Positions 1 through 8,954 of a stretch of DNA of 64,000 nt are shown here, piece after piece. This DNA is from Streptomyces albireticuli (GTDB lineage Bacteria; Actinomycetota; Actinomycetes; Streptomycetales; Streptomycetaceae). The first letter of the stretch is position 1; each line of letters begins with the position of its first letter. Where the stretch lies: NCBI RefSeq assembly GCF_002192455.1, contig NZ_CP021744.1, positions 1,240,001 to 1,304,000 of the forward strand. Direction: 5' to 3'. The position numbers and the translations under genes were made by a program. Below the pieces are notes generated by a model. That model worked only from the letters and a program-made list of their open reading frames with translations. It did no database searches and was not told where the DNA came from.

Positions 1-66
1 CTGGAGCCGTTTGCCCAGCACGACCCTCAGGACGGTCGGGGCGCCTGTCGGCCGCGCGTCCGCCAC
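1..66 (-). CDS. XRE-family HTH regulator (DUF5753/WhiJ-like), N-terminal fragment cut by window edge
   Basis: Reading leftwards from a GTG at 66, the frame is open to base 1 and encodes 22 residues beginning MADARPTGAPTVLRVVLGKR. From memory this resembles the N-terminus of Streptomyces XRE-type regulators that carry a C-terminal DUF5753 domain (WhiJ-like). A GAGGGG ribosome-binding site lies 7 nt upstream (74-79). The next gene is divergent and encodes an anti-sigma-like ATPase, a common partner of these regulators, and a perfect palindrome sits between the two. Only the first turn of the HTH region is visible, so the family call rests on the N-terminal signature plus context. The rest of the gene, and any DUF397 partner, lies outside the window. 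Confidence 0.6.
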   Translation of the reverse strand, partial: MADARPTGAPTVLRVVLGKRLQ

Positions 67-154
67 TGTTCATCCCCTCCAACTTTTGTCATATGCCCCC
101 CGTGCAGCGCAGTCTGCCACGCACCCCCTGGAGCGGACAGACTGATCTGACGAT

Positions 155-169
155 TCTGCAATTTGCAGA
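155..169. promoter_or_regulatory. 15-bp perfect palindrome between divergent HTH and ATPase genes
   Basis: TCTGCAA-T-TTGCAGA is a perfect inverted repeat in the 119-bp gap between the HTH gene start (66) and the ATPase start (186). It is AT-rich against a GC-rich background. Its position fits an operator for the divergent HTH regulator; binding is inferred, not shown. Confidence 0.5.
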
Positions 170-185
170 TTGAACCTTGCCACAC

Positions 186-671
186 ATGACTCACATCGCA
201 CATAGTTGCGGAGTGGTCCCCTCCCATGACGCACCTTCGCTCGGACGCTACGGCAGTTCCATAGCCGCGCGTCTCCAGGACGCCTTCCACTTCCCGGCTC
301 TCAACACCTCGGTAGCGGAGGCGCGCAGACGAGTTCTCGCGCGGCTGCGGGAGTGGGGTATCGACGAAGTGGCGTGCGACGACGCTCAATTGGTGGTGTC
401 GGAACTCTTCACCAATGCCGTGCGGCACACGGACAGCGACAAGGTCAGCTGTCAACTGCGCCTGAGCGGCGCGCATCTGCGGATAGAGGTGGCCGATCAG
501 GGCCACACCTCGACGGAGCCCCGGGCCCGGTGCAGCGGGGCGGACGAGGAGAGCGGGCGCGGACTGCTGCTGGTGGGCGCGCTGTCGAAGGCATGGGGGG
601 TCCGGCCCGACGACGACGGCCGTGGCCGTGTCGTCTGGGCCGATCTGCCGCACGGGCGGCTCCCCCTCTGA
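186..671 (+). CDS. ATP-binding anti-sigma-factor-like protein (HATPase_c, RsbW/SpoIIAB type)
   Basis: This 161-residue protein has the GHKL ATPase fold used by RsbW/SpoIIAB anti-sigma kinases. The N-box is VVSELFTNAVRHTDSD and the G1 box is EVADQG, followed by the glycine-rich GRGLLLVGAL stretch. Such single-domain proteins normally bind or phosphorylate anti-sigma antagonists or act beside HTH/DUF397 regulators; the target cannot be read from sequence. I chose the ATG at 186; a TTG at 177 is in frame but less likely. No clear ribosome-binding site precedes it. The gene is divergent from the HTH fragment and ends at a hairpin with a T-tract. Confidence 0.8.
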   Translation: MTHIAHSCGVVPSHDAPSLGRYGSSIAARLQDAFHFPALNTSVAEARRRVLARLREWGIDEVACDDAQLVVSELFTNAVRHTDSDKVSCQLRLSGAHLRIEVADQGHTSTEPRARCSGADEESGRGLLLVGALSKAWGVRPDDDGRGRVVWADLPHGRLPL

Positions 672-709
672 CACCCGGGCCGGAACCCGGTGTCCTTCCC
701 CCTCTTTTT
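671..709 (+). terminator. Rho-independent terminator after ATPase gene
   Basis: An imperfect hairpin (ACACCCGGG pairing with CCCGGTGT, one bulged C; 671-693) is followed by a C/T tract with five consecutive Ts at 705-709. It immediately follows the ATPase stop and separates it from the convergent SGNH hydrolase. Confidence 0.6.
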
Positions 710-739
710 CTGAATTTTTCGGGCGCTGCCTACAGCCGC

Positions 740-1531
740 CTACAGCGGCAGCAGGTCCGGCCGCTTGGGCTCCACGTGATCACCCGAGGACTCGCCGCGC
801 AGCCGGCGGCCGATCCACGGCACCAGGTGCTCGCGCGCCCAGTGGATGTTGTCCCGGCGCACCTCGGCGGGCGACCGCAGCCCCTCGTCCGGCCACGCCT
901 GGTCCGGGTCGGCCGGTACCTGGAGCCCGAGCACCTGGGCGGCGCGCAGCGCGACGCGGGTGTGCCCGTCGGGCGAGAGGTGCAGCCGGTCGTCGCTCCA
1001 GGCCCGCCGGTCCTGCACCGAGCGCAGCGACCACAGGTCGAGGACCGGGCAGTCGTGCCGGTCGGCGATGGCGCGGACATGCGCCGTGTACGTCGCGATC
1101 TTGCCGCGCAGATGGCGCAGGACCGGGACGCCCCGGGTGTCGAAGCCGGTGCACAGCAGCACCGTGCCGACGGAGGAGGCCAGGTCGACGACGGCCGCCT
1201 CGTAGCGCTCGGCCACGTCGTCGGGGTCGCTGCCGGGGCGCAGGATGTCGTTGCCGCCGGCGCAGAAGGTCACGAGGTCCGGGCCGAGCTCCTTGGCCCG
1301 GGGCACCTGCTCCTCGACGATCTGGTCGAGGAGCCGGCCGCGGACGGCGAGGTTGGCGTACCGGAAGGTGTGCTCGTCCTGCTGGTCGGAGAGGAGTACG
1401 GCCAGTCGGTCGGCCCAGCCGATGAAGGTGTCGTCCGGCCCTGGGTCGCCGACGCCTTCGGTGAAGCTGTCCCCGACGGCTGCGTACGACCCGATCGCGC
1501 TCTTGCTGAATGAATTCGAATCGTCTGCCAC
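740..1531 (-). CDS. SGNH/GDSL-family hydrolase
   Basis: A 263-residue putative esterase or lipase of the SGNH superfamily. Block I is YAAVGDSFTEG near the N-terminus, with the catalytic Ser in GDS. Block III is FCAGGNDIL, and block V is DRLHLSPDGH with the catalytic Asp and His. There is no signal peptide, so a cytoplasmic enzyme is likely. Substrate is not predictable. The GTG start at 1531 has an AGGAAAG stretch upstream at a slightly long distance. It is convergent with the ATPase gene and divergent from the phosphatase gene; the 1532-1743 gap should hold both promoters. Confidence 0.85.
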   Translation of the reverse strand: MADDSNSFSKSAIGSYAAVGDSFTEGVGDPGPDDTFIGWADRLAVLLSDQQDEHTFRYANLAVRGRLLDQIVEEQVPRAKELGPDLVTFCAGGNDILRPGSDPDDVAERYEAAVVDLASSVGTVLLCTGFDTRGVPVLRHLRGKIATYTAHVRAIADRHDCPVLDLWSLRSVQDRRAWSDDRLHLSPDGHTRVALRAAQVLGLQVPADPDQAWPDEGLRSPAEVRRDNIHWAREHLVPWIGRRLRGESSGDHVEPKRPDLLPL

Positions 1532-1743
1532 GTCAGCACATCTTTCCTCTTGGGGAGTGACTTACGCCACCGTAACCAGGGGTTGACGTGCCGTGATGTA
1601 TCCCACCCCAACAAAGTCACCCCAAGCGGAATACGTCAACACCGGTGTCGCGCGGCCTGGATTCCGCGTACAACCAGTGGCGTAGAGTCGTTCAGCCGCC
1701 TGGTCGACGAGCAACGTCGACAGCCGAGACCTGGGGAGCGCCC

Positions 1744-2547
1744 GTGACGCAGACGCCACATGTCCCGTCCACCGAACCCGAGCTCGCGGGGGTACGCAAC
1801 TTCCGTGATCTGGGCGGCCTGCCGGCCGCCGACGGACGGCGTGTACGGCCCGGCGTCCTCTTCCGCAGCGGCCACCTCGCCCACGCGACCGAGTCGGACA
1901 CCCGCTTCCTCGACTCGCTGGGCCTGCACACGGTCTTCGACTTCCGCAACGCCGCCGACATCGAGCTGGACGGCACGGACGTCGAGCTCACCGGGGTGCG
2001 CAATGTGAACATCCCGCTCAACGACCCGGCGGACGGCGCCGAGTTCTGGCGGATGGTCCGCGCCCGCGACCTCACCCAGCTGCGGAGCGTGCTCTCGGGC
2101 ACCCGGGGCGCGGACCGGATGACCGAGACGTACCGCGAGATCGTCACCACCCGCACCGCCGAGCACGCCCGGGTGCTGAACGCCCTCGCCGAGGACGCCG
2201 TGCCCGCGCTGATGCACTGCGCCGCCGGCAAGGACCGGGCGGGCCTCTCGATCGCCGTCACCCTGCTGGCGCTCGGGGCCTCGCGGGAGACCATCGAGGC
2301 CGACTACCTGAAGTCCAACGCCCCGCACCGCCGCTACCGGATGCACCGCGCCGAGGGCGCCGGGGAGGAGGAGCTGGAGGTCGCGGAGCTCCTCTCGCCG
2401 ATGTTCGAGGCCCGCGCCGAGTACCTCGCGGAGGCCTTCGCCACGATCGAGGAGATCTGGGGGACGACCGAGCGGTACCTCACCCAGGGGCTCGGCTTCG
2501 GCGGCGCGGACCGGGAGCGGCTGCGCGCCCGGCTGCTGACGGACTGA
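1744..2547 (+). CDS. Tyrosine-protein phosphatase (Y_phosphatase3 family)
   Basis: A 267-residue member of the low-specificity tyrosine/phosphoinositide phosphatase family (PtpB/MptpB-like). The N-terminal NFRDLGGLPAADGRRVRPG motif is the family hallmark. The P-loop HCAAGKDRAG (C-x5-R) carries the nucleophilic Cys near residue 160. I chose the GTG at 1744 because GGGGAG lies just upstream, although the frame is open from 1645. The substrate may be phosphotyrosine protein or phosphoinositide; the K and D in the P-loop recall the lipid-acting members. It is convergent with hpnO and ends at a strong shared hairpin. Confidence 0.9.
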   Translation: MTQTPHVPSTEPELAGVRNFRDLGGLPAADGRRVRPGVLFRSGHLAHATESDTRFLDSLGLHTVFDFRNAADIELDGTDVELTGVRNVNIPLNDPADGAEFWRMVRARDLTQLRSVLSGTRGADRMTETYREIVTTRTAEHARVLNALAEDAVPALMHCAAGKDRAGLSIAVTLLALGASRETIEADYLKSNAPHRRYRMHRAEGAGEEELEVAELLSPMFEARAEYLAEAFATIEEIWGTTERYLTQGLGFGGADRERLRARLLTD

Positions 2548-2562
2548 GCCACAGGGCTTCGG

Positions 2563-2596
2563 TGGCCGGACGGGCGGCGGCGCGCCCGTCCGGCCA
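2563..2596. terminator. Bidirectional hairpin terminator
   Basis: A perfect 14-bp stem (TGGCCGGACGGGCG with CGCCCGTCCGGCCA) and a 6-nt loop lie between the convergent phosphatase gene and the end of the hopanoid operon. There is no T-tract, as is common in Streptomyces. Confidence 0.7.
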
Positions 2597-2605
2597 TCCG
2601 GCCGG

Positions 2606-4012
2606 TCAGCGGTTGGCCACCGCCTGCTTGACCAGCGTCCGGCCGAAGTCCCACATCAGCCCGCCGCCCCCGTGCGCGTCGTCCATCACGGCCGTGAAGG
2701 CGGTCACGAAGCGGTCCACCTCGCGCTCGCCGATGGTCAGCGGCGGGATCAGCTTGATCACCTCCAGATGGTCGCCGGAGACCTGGGTGAGGATCCGGTG
2801 CTTCTGGAGCAGCGGCACCACGACCATCTGCGCGAAGAGGCCCTTGCGCGCGGCCTGGAGCATCGCCCAGCGGCTGCGCAGGCCCAGCGAGCCGGGCCTG
2901 CCGAACTCGATGCCGATCATCAGCCCGCGGCCCCGGACGTCGTGCAGCAGCTCGTACTTCCCGACCAGCGCGGCCAGCCGGCTCCGCAGCAGCTCCCCGG
3001 TGTGCCGGGCACCCGCGACGAGCTCCTCGTCCTCCATCACCGAGAGCACGGCGAGGCCGGCCGCCATGGCCTGGGCGTTGGAGCCGAAGCTCGCCGAGTG
3101 GACCAGCACCCGGTCCATGGAGGAGTAGACCTTCTTGAAGATCCAGTCCTTGCCGAGGGTCGCGCCCACCGGTACGTAGCCGCCCGAGAGCGCCTTGGCG
3201 ACGCACACCAGGTCCGGCTCGACGCCCTCCTCGTGCTGGTAGGCGTAGAAGTCGCCGGTGCGGCCGATGCCCGTCTGCACCTCGTCGGCGATCAGCAGCG
3301 CCTTGTGCCGGCGCAGCAGGTCCTGGGCCGCGCGCAGGAAGCCCGGCGGCGGCTCGTGGACGCCCTTGCCCTGGATGGGCTCGACGACGAAGGCGGCGAC
3401 GTCGCCCCGGCGCAGCTCCCGCTCCAGGGCGTCGAGGTCACCGAGCGGGATCGCGGTGTCCGGCAGCAGCGGGGCGAAGCCGTCGCGGAAGCCGGTCTCG
3501 CCGTTGACGGACAGGGAGCCGGTGGTCAGGCCGTGGAAGGCGTGGTCGCAGTAGAGGACCCTGGGCCGGCCGGTGGCGTAGCGGGCGAACTTCAGGGCGG
3601 TCTCGACCGCCTCGGTGCCGCTGTTGCCGAAGAAGACCCGGTCCAGGTGCGGGGTGTACGACAGCAGCTTCTCGGCGAGGAGGCCGGGCAGCGGCTGGCA
3701 GTCGAAGCGGGTGAGGTCGGCGAGCGAGGCGTCCAGGACGTCGTGCAGCGCCTTGCGGACGACGGGGTGGTGGCGGCCGACGCCCATCACCCCGAAGCCG
3801 GCGAGCATGTCGAGGTAGTCCCGCCCCTCGGCGTCCCAGAAGTACGCGCCCTCGGCCCGCTCGTAGACCTTGTCGAAGCCGATGGTGCGCAGCATGCGGG
3901 GCAGCTGGTGGTTGAGGTGACGGGTGTGCAGGTCGTACCGCTCGCCGCCGCGCTCCGCGAGGAGCCGGGCGAGGTCGAACCCCTTCGCGCCGTCGGTGCC
4001 GTCGGGTGTCAT
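2606..4012 (-). CDS. hpnO: Class III aminotransferase of hopanoid side-chain synthesis (HpnO-like)
   Basis: A 468-residue PLP-dependent class III aminotransferase. The cofactor pocket is visible as GNSGTEAVE (about residue 130), the Asp in [11 protein letters not shown], and the Schiff-base Lys about residue 273 in VAKALSGG. In hopanoid clusters this family is proposed to aminate the ribosylhopane aldehyde to aminobacteriohopanetriol. Its start overlaps the dxs stop by 4 nt (ATGA), and it is the last gene of the operon. The name HpnO rests on family plus context; a generic acetylornithine or ornithine-type transaminase is the alternative. Confidence 0.85.
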   Translation of the reverse strand: MTPDGTDGAKGFDLARLLAERGGERYDLHTRHLNHQLPRMLRTIGFDKVYERAEGAYFWDAEGRDYLDMLAGFGVMGVGRHHPVVRKALHDVLDASLADLTRFDCQPLPGLLAEKLLSYTPHLDRVFFGNSGTEAVETALKFARYATGRPRVLYCDHAFHGLTTGSLSVNGETGFRDGFAPLLPDTAIPLGDLDALERELRRGDVAAFVVEPIQGKGVHEPPPGFLRAAQDLLRRHKALLIADEVQTGIGRTGDFYAYQHEEGVEPDLVCVAKALSGGYVPVGATLGKDWIFKKVYSSMDRVLVHSASFGSNAQAMAAGLAVLSVMEDEELVAGARHTGELLRSRLAALVGKYELLHDVRGRGLMIGIEFGRPGSLGLRSRWAMLQAARKGLFAQMVVVPLLQKHRILTQVSGDHLEVIKLIPPLTIGEREVDRFVTAFTAVMDDAHGGGGLMWDFGRTLVKQAVANR

Positions 4013-5958
4013 GCGTCGTTCTCCTTACGGGCCTTGCTGGTCCTGCCGGCCGCGGCCGGCGCCGCCGCCGTCACCTCCTTACGGGCCAGGGCGGCACTGA
4101 TCCGGCCGGCGATCTCGGCCGGGGTGAGCCCCAGGTCCGCGAGCACCTCGCCGCGCTTGGCGTGCGGGAGGAACTGCTCGGGGATGCCGAAGGTGCGCAC
4201 GGGCACGTCGACCTCGGCGTCGCGCAGGGCCTGCGCCACGGCCGAGCCGACGCCGCCCGTGCGGCTGTTGTCCTCGACCACGGCGACGACGCGGTGCCGC
4301 GCGGCGTACGCGGGCAGGGCCTCGTCGACGGGCTTGACCCAGCGGGGGTCGAGGACGGTGCAGGAGGTGCCGCGGGCGGTGAGCAGCTCGGCGGCGGCCA
4401 GGCAGACGGGGGCCATCGTGCCGACGGCGACGAGCAGCACCTCGGCGGGCTCCTCCTCGGGGCCGGGGCCGCCGATGACGTCCATGCCGCCGATCTTCGC
4501 GGTGGCCGGGAGGGGCTCGCCGACGGTCTCCTTGGGGAAGCGGATGACGGTCGGGGCGTCGTCGACGTCCAGGGCCTCGCGGAGCTGGGCCCGTAGCTGG
4601 TCGGCGTCGCGCGGGGCGGCGATCCGCAGGCCGGGCACGACCTGGAGGATCGACATGTCCCACATGCCGTTGTGCGAGGCGCCGTCGGTGCCGGTGACGC
4701 CGGCCCGGTCCAGGACGAAGGTCACGCCGCACTTGTGCAGGGCGACGTCCATCAGGACCTGATCGAAGGCGCGGTTGAGGAACGTGGCGTAGACGGCGAA
4801 GACCGGGTGCAGGCCGCCCGTCGCGAGGCCGGCCGCCGAGGTGGCGGCGTGCTGCTCGGCGATGCCGACGTCCCAGACCCGGTCGGGGTAGGCGGCGGCG
4901 AACTTGGTGAGGCCCACGGGGTGGAGCATCGCCGCGGTGATGGCCACCACGTCCGGCCGCTCGGAGCCGATCCGCAGCATCTCGTCGCCGAACACCGAGG
5001 TCCAGGACCGGCCGGCGGCGGGCGCCAGCGGCTCGCAGGTGAGGGGGTTCATGACGCCCACGGTGTGGAAGCGGTCCGCCTCGTCCTCCAGGGCGGGCTG
5101 GTAGCCGCGGCCCTTCTCGGTGCGGCAGTGGACGAGGACGGGGCCGTGGAAGCGCTTGGCCTTGCGCAGCGCCGACTCGACGGCCTCGATGTCGTGGCCG
5201 TCGATCGGGCCGAGGTACTTGAGGCCGAGGTCCTCGAACATGCCCTGGGGGGCGAAGGCGTCCTTGAAGCCCTTCTTCGCGCCGTGCAGCGATTCGTAGA
5301 GCGGCTTGCCGAGCACGGGGACGCTCTGGACGGCGTCCTTGCCCCAGGAGAGGAAGCGTTCGTAGCCGTCGGTGGTGCGCAGGGTGGCGAGGTGGTCGGC
5401 GAGGCCGCCGATGGTGGGGGCGTAGGAGCGTTCGTTGTCGTTGACGACGATGATCAGGGGCCGGTCCTTGGCCGCGGCTATGTTGTTCAGGGCCTCCCAG
5501 GCCATTCCGCCGGTGAGGGCTCCGTCGCCGATGACGGCGACGACGTGGCGGTTCCAGCGGCCGAGGACCTGGTTGGCCTTGGCGAGGCCGTCCGCCCAGC
5601 CCAGGACCGTGGAGGCGTGGCTGTTCTCGATGACGTCGTGCTCGGACTCCTCGCGCGAGGGGTAACCGGACAGGCCGCCCTTGCCGCGGAGCTTGGAGAA
5701 GTCCTGGCGGCCGGTGAGCAGCTTGTGCACGTAGGACTGGTGGCCGGTGTCCCACAGGACGCGGTCGGCGGGCGAGTCGAAGGCGCGGTGCAGCGCGATG
5801 GTCAGCTCCACCACGCCGAGGTTGGGTCCGAGGTGGCCGCCGGTCCTGGCCACGGCGTGCACCAGGAAGTGGCGGATCTCCTCTGCCAGTTCGGTCAGGT
5901 CCTCGGTGTCCAGTGCCTTCACGTCGCGCGGACCGCGGATGTTCTCCAACAACGACAC
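4009..5958 (-). CDS. dxs: 1-deoxy-D-xylulose-5-phosphate synthase
   Basis: A 649-residue thiamine-diphosphate enzyme that condenses pyruvate and glyceraldehyde-3-phosphate, the first committed step of the MEP pathway. Visible motifs are the N-terminal [17 protein letters not shown], the ThDP/Mg motif [16 protein letters not shown], and the transketolase-type DVGIAEQHA region. Length is normal for the family. The GTG start at 5958 follows GAGGAGGGGG. Being embedded between ispG and hpnO, it probably supplies precursor specifically when hopanoids are made. Streptomyces often carry a second dxs elsewhere, which this window cannot show. Confidence 0.97.
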   Translation of the reverse strand: MSLLENIRGPRDVKALDTEDLTELAEEIRHFLVHAVARTGGHLGPNLGVVELTIALHRAFDSPADRVLWDTGHQSYVHKLLTGRQDFSKLRGKGGLSGYPSREESEHDVIENSHASTVLGWADGLAKANQVLGRWNRHVVAVIGDGALTGGMAWEALNNIAAAKDRPLIIVVNDNERSYAPTIGGLADHLATLRTTDGYERFLSWGKDAVQSVPVLGKPLYESLHGAKKGFKDAFAPQGMFEDLGLKYLGPIDGHDIEAVESALRKAKRFHGPVLVHCRTEKGRGYQPALEDEADRFHTVGVMNPLTCEPLAPAAGRSWTSVFGDEMLRIGSERPDVVAITAAMLHPVGLTKFAAAYPDRVWDVGIAEQHAATSAAGLATGGLHPVFAVYATFLNRAFDQVLMDVALHKCGVTFVLDRAGVTGTDGASHNGMWDMSILQVVPGLRIAAPRDADQLRAQLREALDVDDAPTVIRFPKETVGEPLPATAKIGGMDVIGGPGPEEEPAEVLLVAVGTMAPVCLAAAELLTARGTSCTVLDPRWVKPVDEALPAYAARHRVVAVVEDNSRTGGVGSAVAQALRDAEVDVPVRTFGIPEQFLPHAKRGEVLADLGLTPAEIAGRISAALARKEVTAAAPAAAGRTSKARKENDA

Positions 5959-6103
5959 GTCGGGGCCCCCTCCTCGTCTCTCGGCCCCGGCCGGGCAGCC
6001 CTGACGGCCGCTCCTTCCGGGGACTGTCTGATCTGACTGGGTGTGCCTGCGTCCGACCGGTCGGTCCGGTCGGCCTGGTCTCCGGCGGGCGTGGCCCCGT
6101 CGG

Positions 6104-7270
6104 TCAGCTCACGGTGACATCGGGCGTGCCCGAGCCGGCGCCCGCGGCCTCCATGGTCTCGGCGATCTTCATCGCCTCCTCGATGAGGGTCTCCACGATC
6201 TTGGACTCGGGGACGGTCTTGATGACCTCGCCCTTGACGAAGATCTGGCCCTTGCCGTTGCCCGAGGCGACACCGAGATCCGCCTCGCGGGCCTCGCCCG
6301 GCCCGTTCACGACGCAGCCCATCACGGCGACGCGCAGCGGCACCTCCATGCCCTCCAGACCTGCCGTAACCTGGTCGGCGAGCTTGTAGACGTCGACCTG
6401 GGCGCGGCCGCAGGACGGGCAGGAGACGATCTCCAGACGGCGCTGACGCAGGCCCAGGGACTCCAGGATCTGCATGCCGACCTTGATCTCCTCGGCCGGT
6501 GGCGCCGACAGGGAGACCCGGATGGTGTCGCCGATGCCCTCGGAGAGCAGCGCGCCGAACGCCACGGCCGACTTGATCGTGCCCTGGAATGCCGGGCCCG
6601 CCTCGGTGACGCCGAGGTGCAGCGGATAGTCGCACTGGGCGGCCAGCTGGCGGTAGGCATTGATCATCACGACCGGGTCGTTGTGCTTGACCGAGATCTT
6701 GATGTCACGGAAGCCGTGCTCCTCGAAGAGCGACGCCTCCCACAGCGCCGACTCGACGAGCGCCTCCGGGGTGGCCTTGCCGTACTTCTCCAGCAGGCGC
6801 CGGTCCAGCGAGCCCGCGTTGACGCCGATCCGGATGGGGGTTCCCGCGTCCGCGGCCGCCTTGGCGATCTCGCGGACCTTGTCGTCGAACTGCCGGATGT
6901 TGCCCGGGTTGACCCGGACCGCGGCGCAGCCGGCGTCGATGGCCGCGAAGACGTACTTCGGCTGGAAGTGGATGTCGGCGATCACCGGGATCTGCGACTT
7001 CTTCGCGATGACCGGCAGTGCCTCCGCGTCGTCCTGCGAGGGGCAGGCGACCCGGACGATCTGGCAGCCGGAGGCGGTGAGCTCGGCGATCTGCTGGAGC
7101 GTCGCGCCGATGTCCGCCGTCACCGTCGTGGTCATGGACTGCACCGACACCGGCGCGTCCCCGCCGACCGGGACCGACCCGACCTGGATGCGCCGCGAGG
7201 GGCGGCGCTTCGCCAGCGGCCGGGCCGGCAGGCCGGGGAGTCCGAGTGAGACAGGCTCCACGGATCCCAT
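6104..7270 (-). CDS. ispG: 4-hydroxy-3-methylbut-2-enyl diphosphate synthase (flavodoxin)
   Basis: A 388-residue GcpE/IspG protein of the MEP pathway, converting MEcPP to HMBPP with a [4Fe-4S] cluster. The TIM-barrel half begins [20 protein letters not shown]. The cluster-binding half carries SCPSCGR and [10 protein letters not shown], giving the three cysteine ligands. The frame is open much further upstream (to 7528) inside hpnH, but the ATG at 7270 gives the normal length and lies 5 nt after the hpnH stop. It is followed by dxs after 145 nt, a gap containing the 12-bp palindrome CCGACCGGTCGG (6053-6064). Confidence 0.97.
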   Translation of the reverse strand: MGSVEPVSLGLPGLPARPLAKRRPSRRIQVGSVPVGGDAPVSVQSMTTTVTADIGATLQQIAELTASGCQIVRVACPSQDDAEALPVIAKKSQIPVIADIHFQPKYVFAAIDAGCAAVRVNPGNIRQFDDKVREIAKAAADAGTPIRIGVNAGSLDRRLLEKYGKATPEALVESALWEASLFEEHGFRDIKISVKHNDPVVMINAYRQLAAQCDYPLHLGVTEAGPAFQGTIKSAVAFGALLSEGIGDTIRVSLSAPPAEEIKVGMQILESLGLRQRRLEIVSCPSCGRAQVDVYKLADQVTAGLEGMEVPLRVAVMGCVVNGPGEAREADLGVASGNGKGQIFVKGEVIKTVPESKIVETLIEEAMKIAETMEAAGAGSGTPDVTVS

Positions 7271-7275
7271 GCCCG

Positions 7276-8298
7276 TCAGCCCCGGTTTCCCGCGACGGTC
7301 TCGCGCGCGGCGCGCAGCGATTCCTTCAGCGACCCCATGGTGGCGAGGACGGCTGTGGGTTCGTAGCCGCAGTGCGCCATGCAGTTGGCGCAGCGCGGGT
7401 CCTTGCCCCGCCCGTACTTCTCCCAGTCGGTCTCCTCGATCAGCTCCCGGTACGTCGGGACGTAGCCGTCGCTCATCAGGTAGCAGGGGCGCTGCCAGCC
7501 GAAGAGGGAGTAGTTCGGGATGGCCCACGCGGTGCAGGGGAAGTCGGCCTTGCCCTCCAGGAAGTCGAGGAAGAGCGGGCTGTGGTTGAGCCGCCAGCGG
7601 CCGCGGTTGCCGCCCGAGAAGGCCTTCTTGAAGAGCTCCCGGGTCTGCTCGACGCCCAGGAAGTGCTCCTGGTCGGGGGCCTTCTCGTAGGCGTAGGCGG
7701 GAGAGATCATCATCTCGTCGACCTGGAGGTCGTCATTGAGGAAGTTGAGCACCTCGATGATGGTCTGCGGGGTGTCGGTGTTGAAGAAGGTGGAATTGGT
7801 GGTGACCCGGAAGCCACGCCGCTTGGCCTCCTTGATCGCCTCCACCGCCTCGTCGAAGACGCCCTCCTTCGCAACGGATTCGTCGTGCCGCTCGCGCAGC
7901 CCGTCGATGTGCACCGCGAAAGCGAAATACGGTGAGGGGGTGAATTTCTCCATCTTCTTACGCATCAACAGGGCGTTGGTGCACAGGAAGACATACTTTC
8001 GCTTCGCCACCAGCTGCCGCACGATCTCATCGATCTGCGGGTGCATCAGGGGCTCGCCGCCGGCGATGGAGACCATCGGCGCACCGGATTCCAGAACCGC
8101 GCCGACGGCCTGCGCGACGGGCATGCGCTGCTTGAGCACGCCCGCCGGGTGCTGGATCTTCCCGCAGCCCTCGCACTTGAGGTTGCAGGCGAAGAGCGGC
8201 TCCAGTTCGACGATCAGCGGGAACTTCTCCCGCCTCCGCAGCTTCTGTTCAAAAAGGTAGGTTCCCACCCGGATGGACTGGCGGAGCGGCATGGCCAT
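7276..8298 (-). CDS. hpnH: Adenosyl-hopene transferase, radical SAM (HpnH)
   Basis: A 340-residue radical SAM enzyme that attaches the 5'-deoxyadenosyl group to diploptene, the first step of extended hopanoid side-chain synthesis. The cluster motif C-x3-C-x2-C is seen as CNLKCEGCG at Cys38, Cys42 and Cys45. A C-terminal cysteine-containing segment ([12 protein letters not shown]) is typical of this SPASM-like family. I chose ATG 8298 rather than the upstream in-frame 8337 because AGGAGG (8307-8312) sits 8 nt before it, overlapping the hpnG stop. It precedes ispG by 5 nt. Confidence 0.96.
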   Translation of the reverse strand: MAMPLRQSIRVGTYLFEQKLRRREKFPLIVELEPLFACNLKCEGCGKIQHPAGVLKQRMPVAQAVGAVLESGAPMVSIAGGEPLMHPQIDEIVRQLVAKRKYVFLCTNALLMRKKMEKFTPSPYFAFAVHIDGLRERHDESVAKEGVFDEAVEAIKEAKRRGFRVTTNSTFFNTDTPQTIIEVLNFLNDDLQVDEMMISPAYAYEKAPDQEHFLGVEQTRELFKKAFSGGNRGRWRLNHSPLFLDFLEGKADFPCTAWAIPNYSLFGWQRPCYLMSDGYVPTYRELIEETDWEKYGRGKDPRCANCMAHCGYEPTAVLATMGSLKESLRAARETVAGNRG

Positions 8299-8303
8299 CT
8301 GGC

Positions 8304-8954
8304 TCACCTCCTGGGGAGCAGTAAAGATCGGTGCCATTCGATAAATGCCGGAAGGACGGTGCGGAGCACCCGGAAGGCTGATATTCCACCCCGCAACGTC
8401 CCGATTCGTACGAGTTCATGTTCTGGAGCGTCCACGACCACCCGGACGGCCGCAACCGGGCGCGGTCCCGTGCGGACGGCGCTTCGGAGCGTGGCGGCGG
8501 ATTCCATGTCGACGGCGAGCGCCCCCGCGGCGTGCAGGCCGGAGCGCTCCGCGCCACGCACGACGTGGTCGGAGCCGACGAGCGGGCCGGTGTGGATGAC
8601 GCGCCGGGGTGCCACCCGCGCGAGCTCCTTGGCGAGGAGCTCGGCGCCGGCGCACTCCGTGCGGCCCTCGGCGTCGCGGGTCTCGTCGGCGACGACCAGG
8701 TCGCCGGGGTGCATCCCCGGTGCCAGCCCGGCGCAGAAGCCGGTGGCGATCACCGAGGCGTACCGCATGCCGTCGTCCGCGAGGGCGCGGGTGACGGCCT
8801 GGTCCGCGGCGGCCGGGCCCATGCCCGTGCGCAGTACGGTCACGGGCCCGGCCGCACCGCCGAGGCCGCCCCCGCGCAGGGCGAGGCGCTCGATGCCGAG
8901 CGCGCAGGCGACCAGCAGCGGTGCGGGGCCGGGGGTTCCCGTGCCGTGGGGCAT
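8304..8954 (-). CDS. hpnG: Adenosylhopane nucleosidase/phosphorylase (HpnG)
   Basis: A 216-residue member of the purine-nucleoside phosphorylase/MTA-SAH nucleosidase superfamily that removes adenine from adenosylhopane. Family signals are VLRTGMGPAAAD, ATGFCAGLAPGMHPGDLVVADE and DMESAA, which binds the nucleoside ribose. The start ATG at 8954 overlaps the shc stop as ATGA, giving translational coupling. The same frame stays open far upstream as a shadow of shc, so a long predicted ORF there would be wrong. The stop overlaps the hpnH ribosome-binding site. Confidence 0.93.
   Translation of the reverse strand: MPHGTGTPGPAPLLVACALGIERLALRGGGLGGAAGPVTVLRTGMGPAAADQAVTRALADDGMRYASVIATGFCAGLAPGMHPGDLVVADETRDAEGRTECAGAELLAKELARVAPRRVIHTGPLVGSDHVVRGAERSGLHAAGALAVDMESAATLRSAVRTGPRPVAAVRVVVDAPEHELVRIGTLRGGISAFRVLRTVLPAFIEWHRSLLLPRR

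Noticed and set aside
2672..4762. A 696-codon plus-strand open frame opposite hpnO and dxs
   Set aside because: Composition is typical of an antisense shadow; hpnO and dxs on the other strand show full family motifs.
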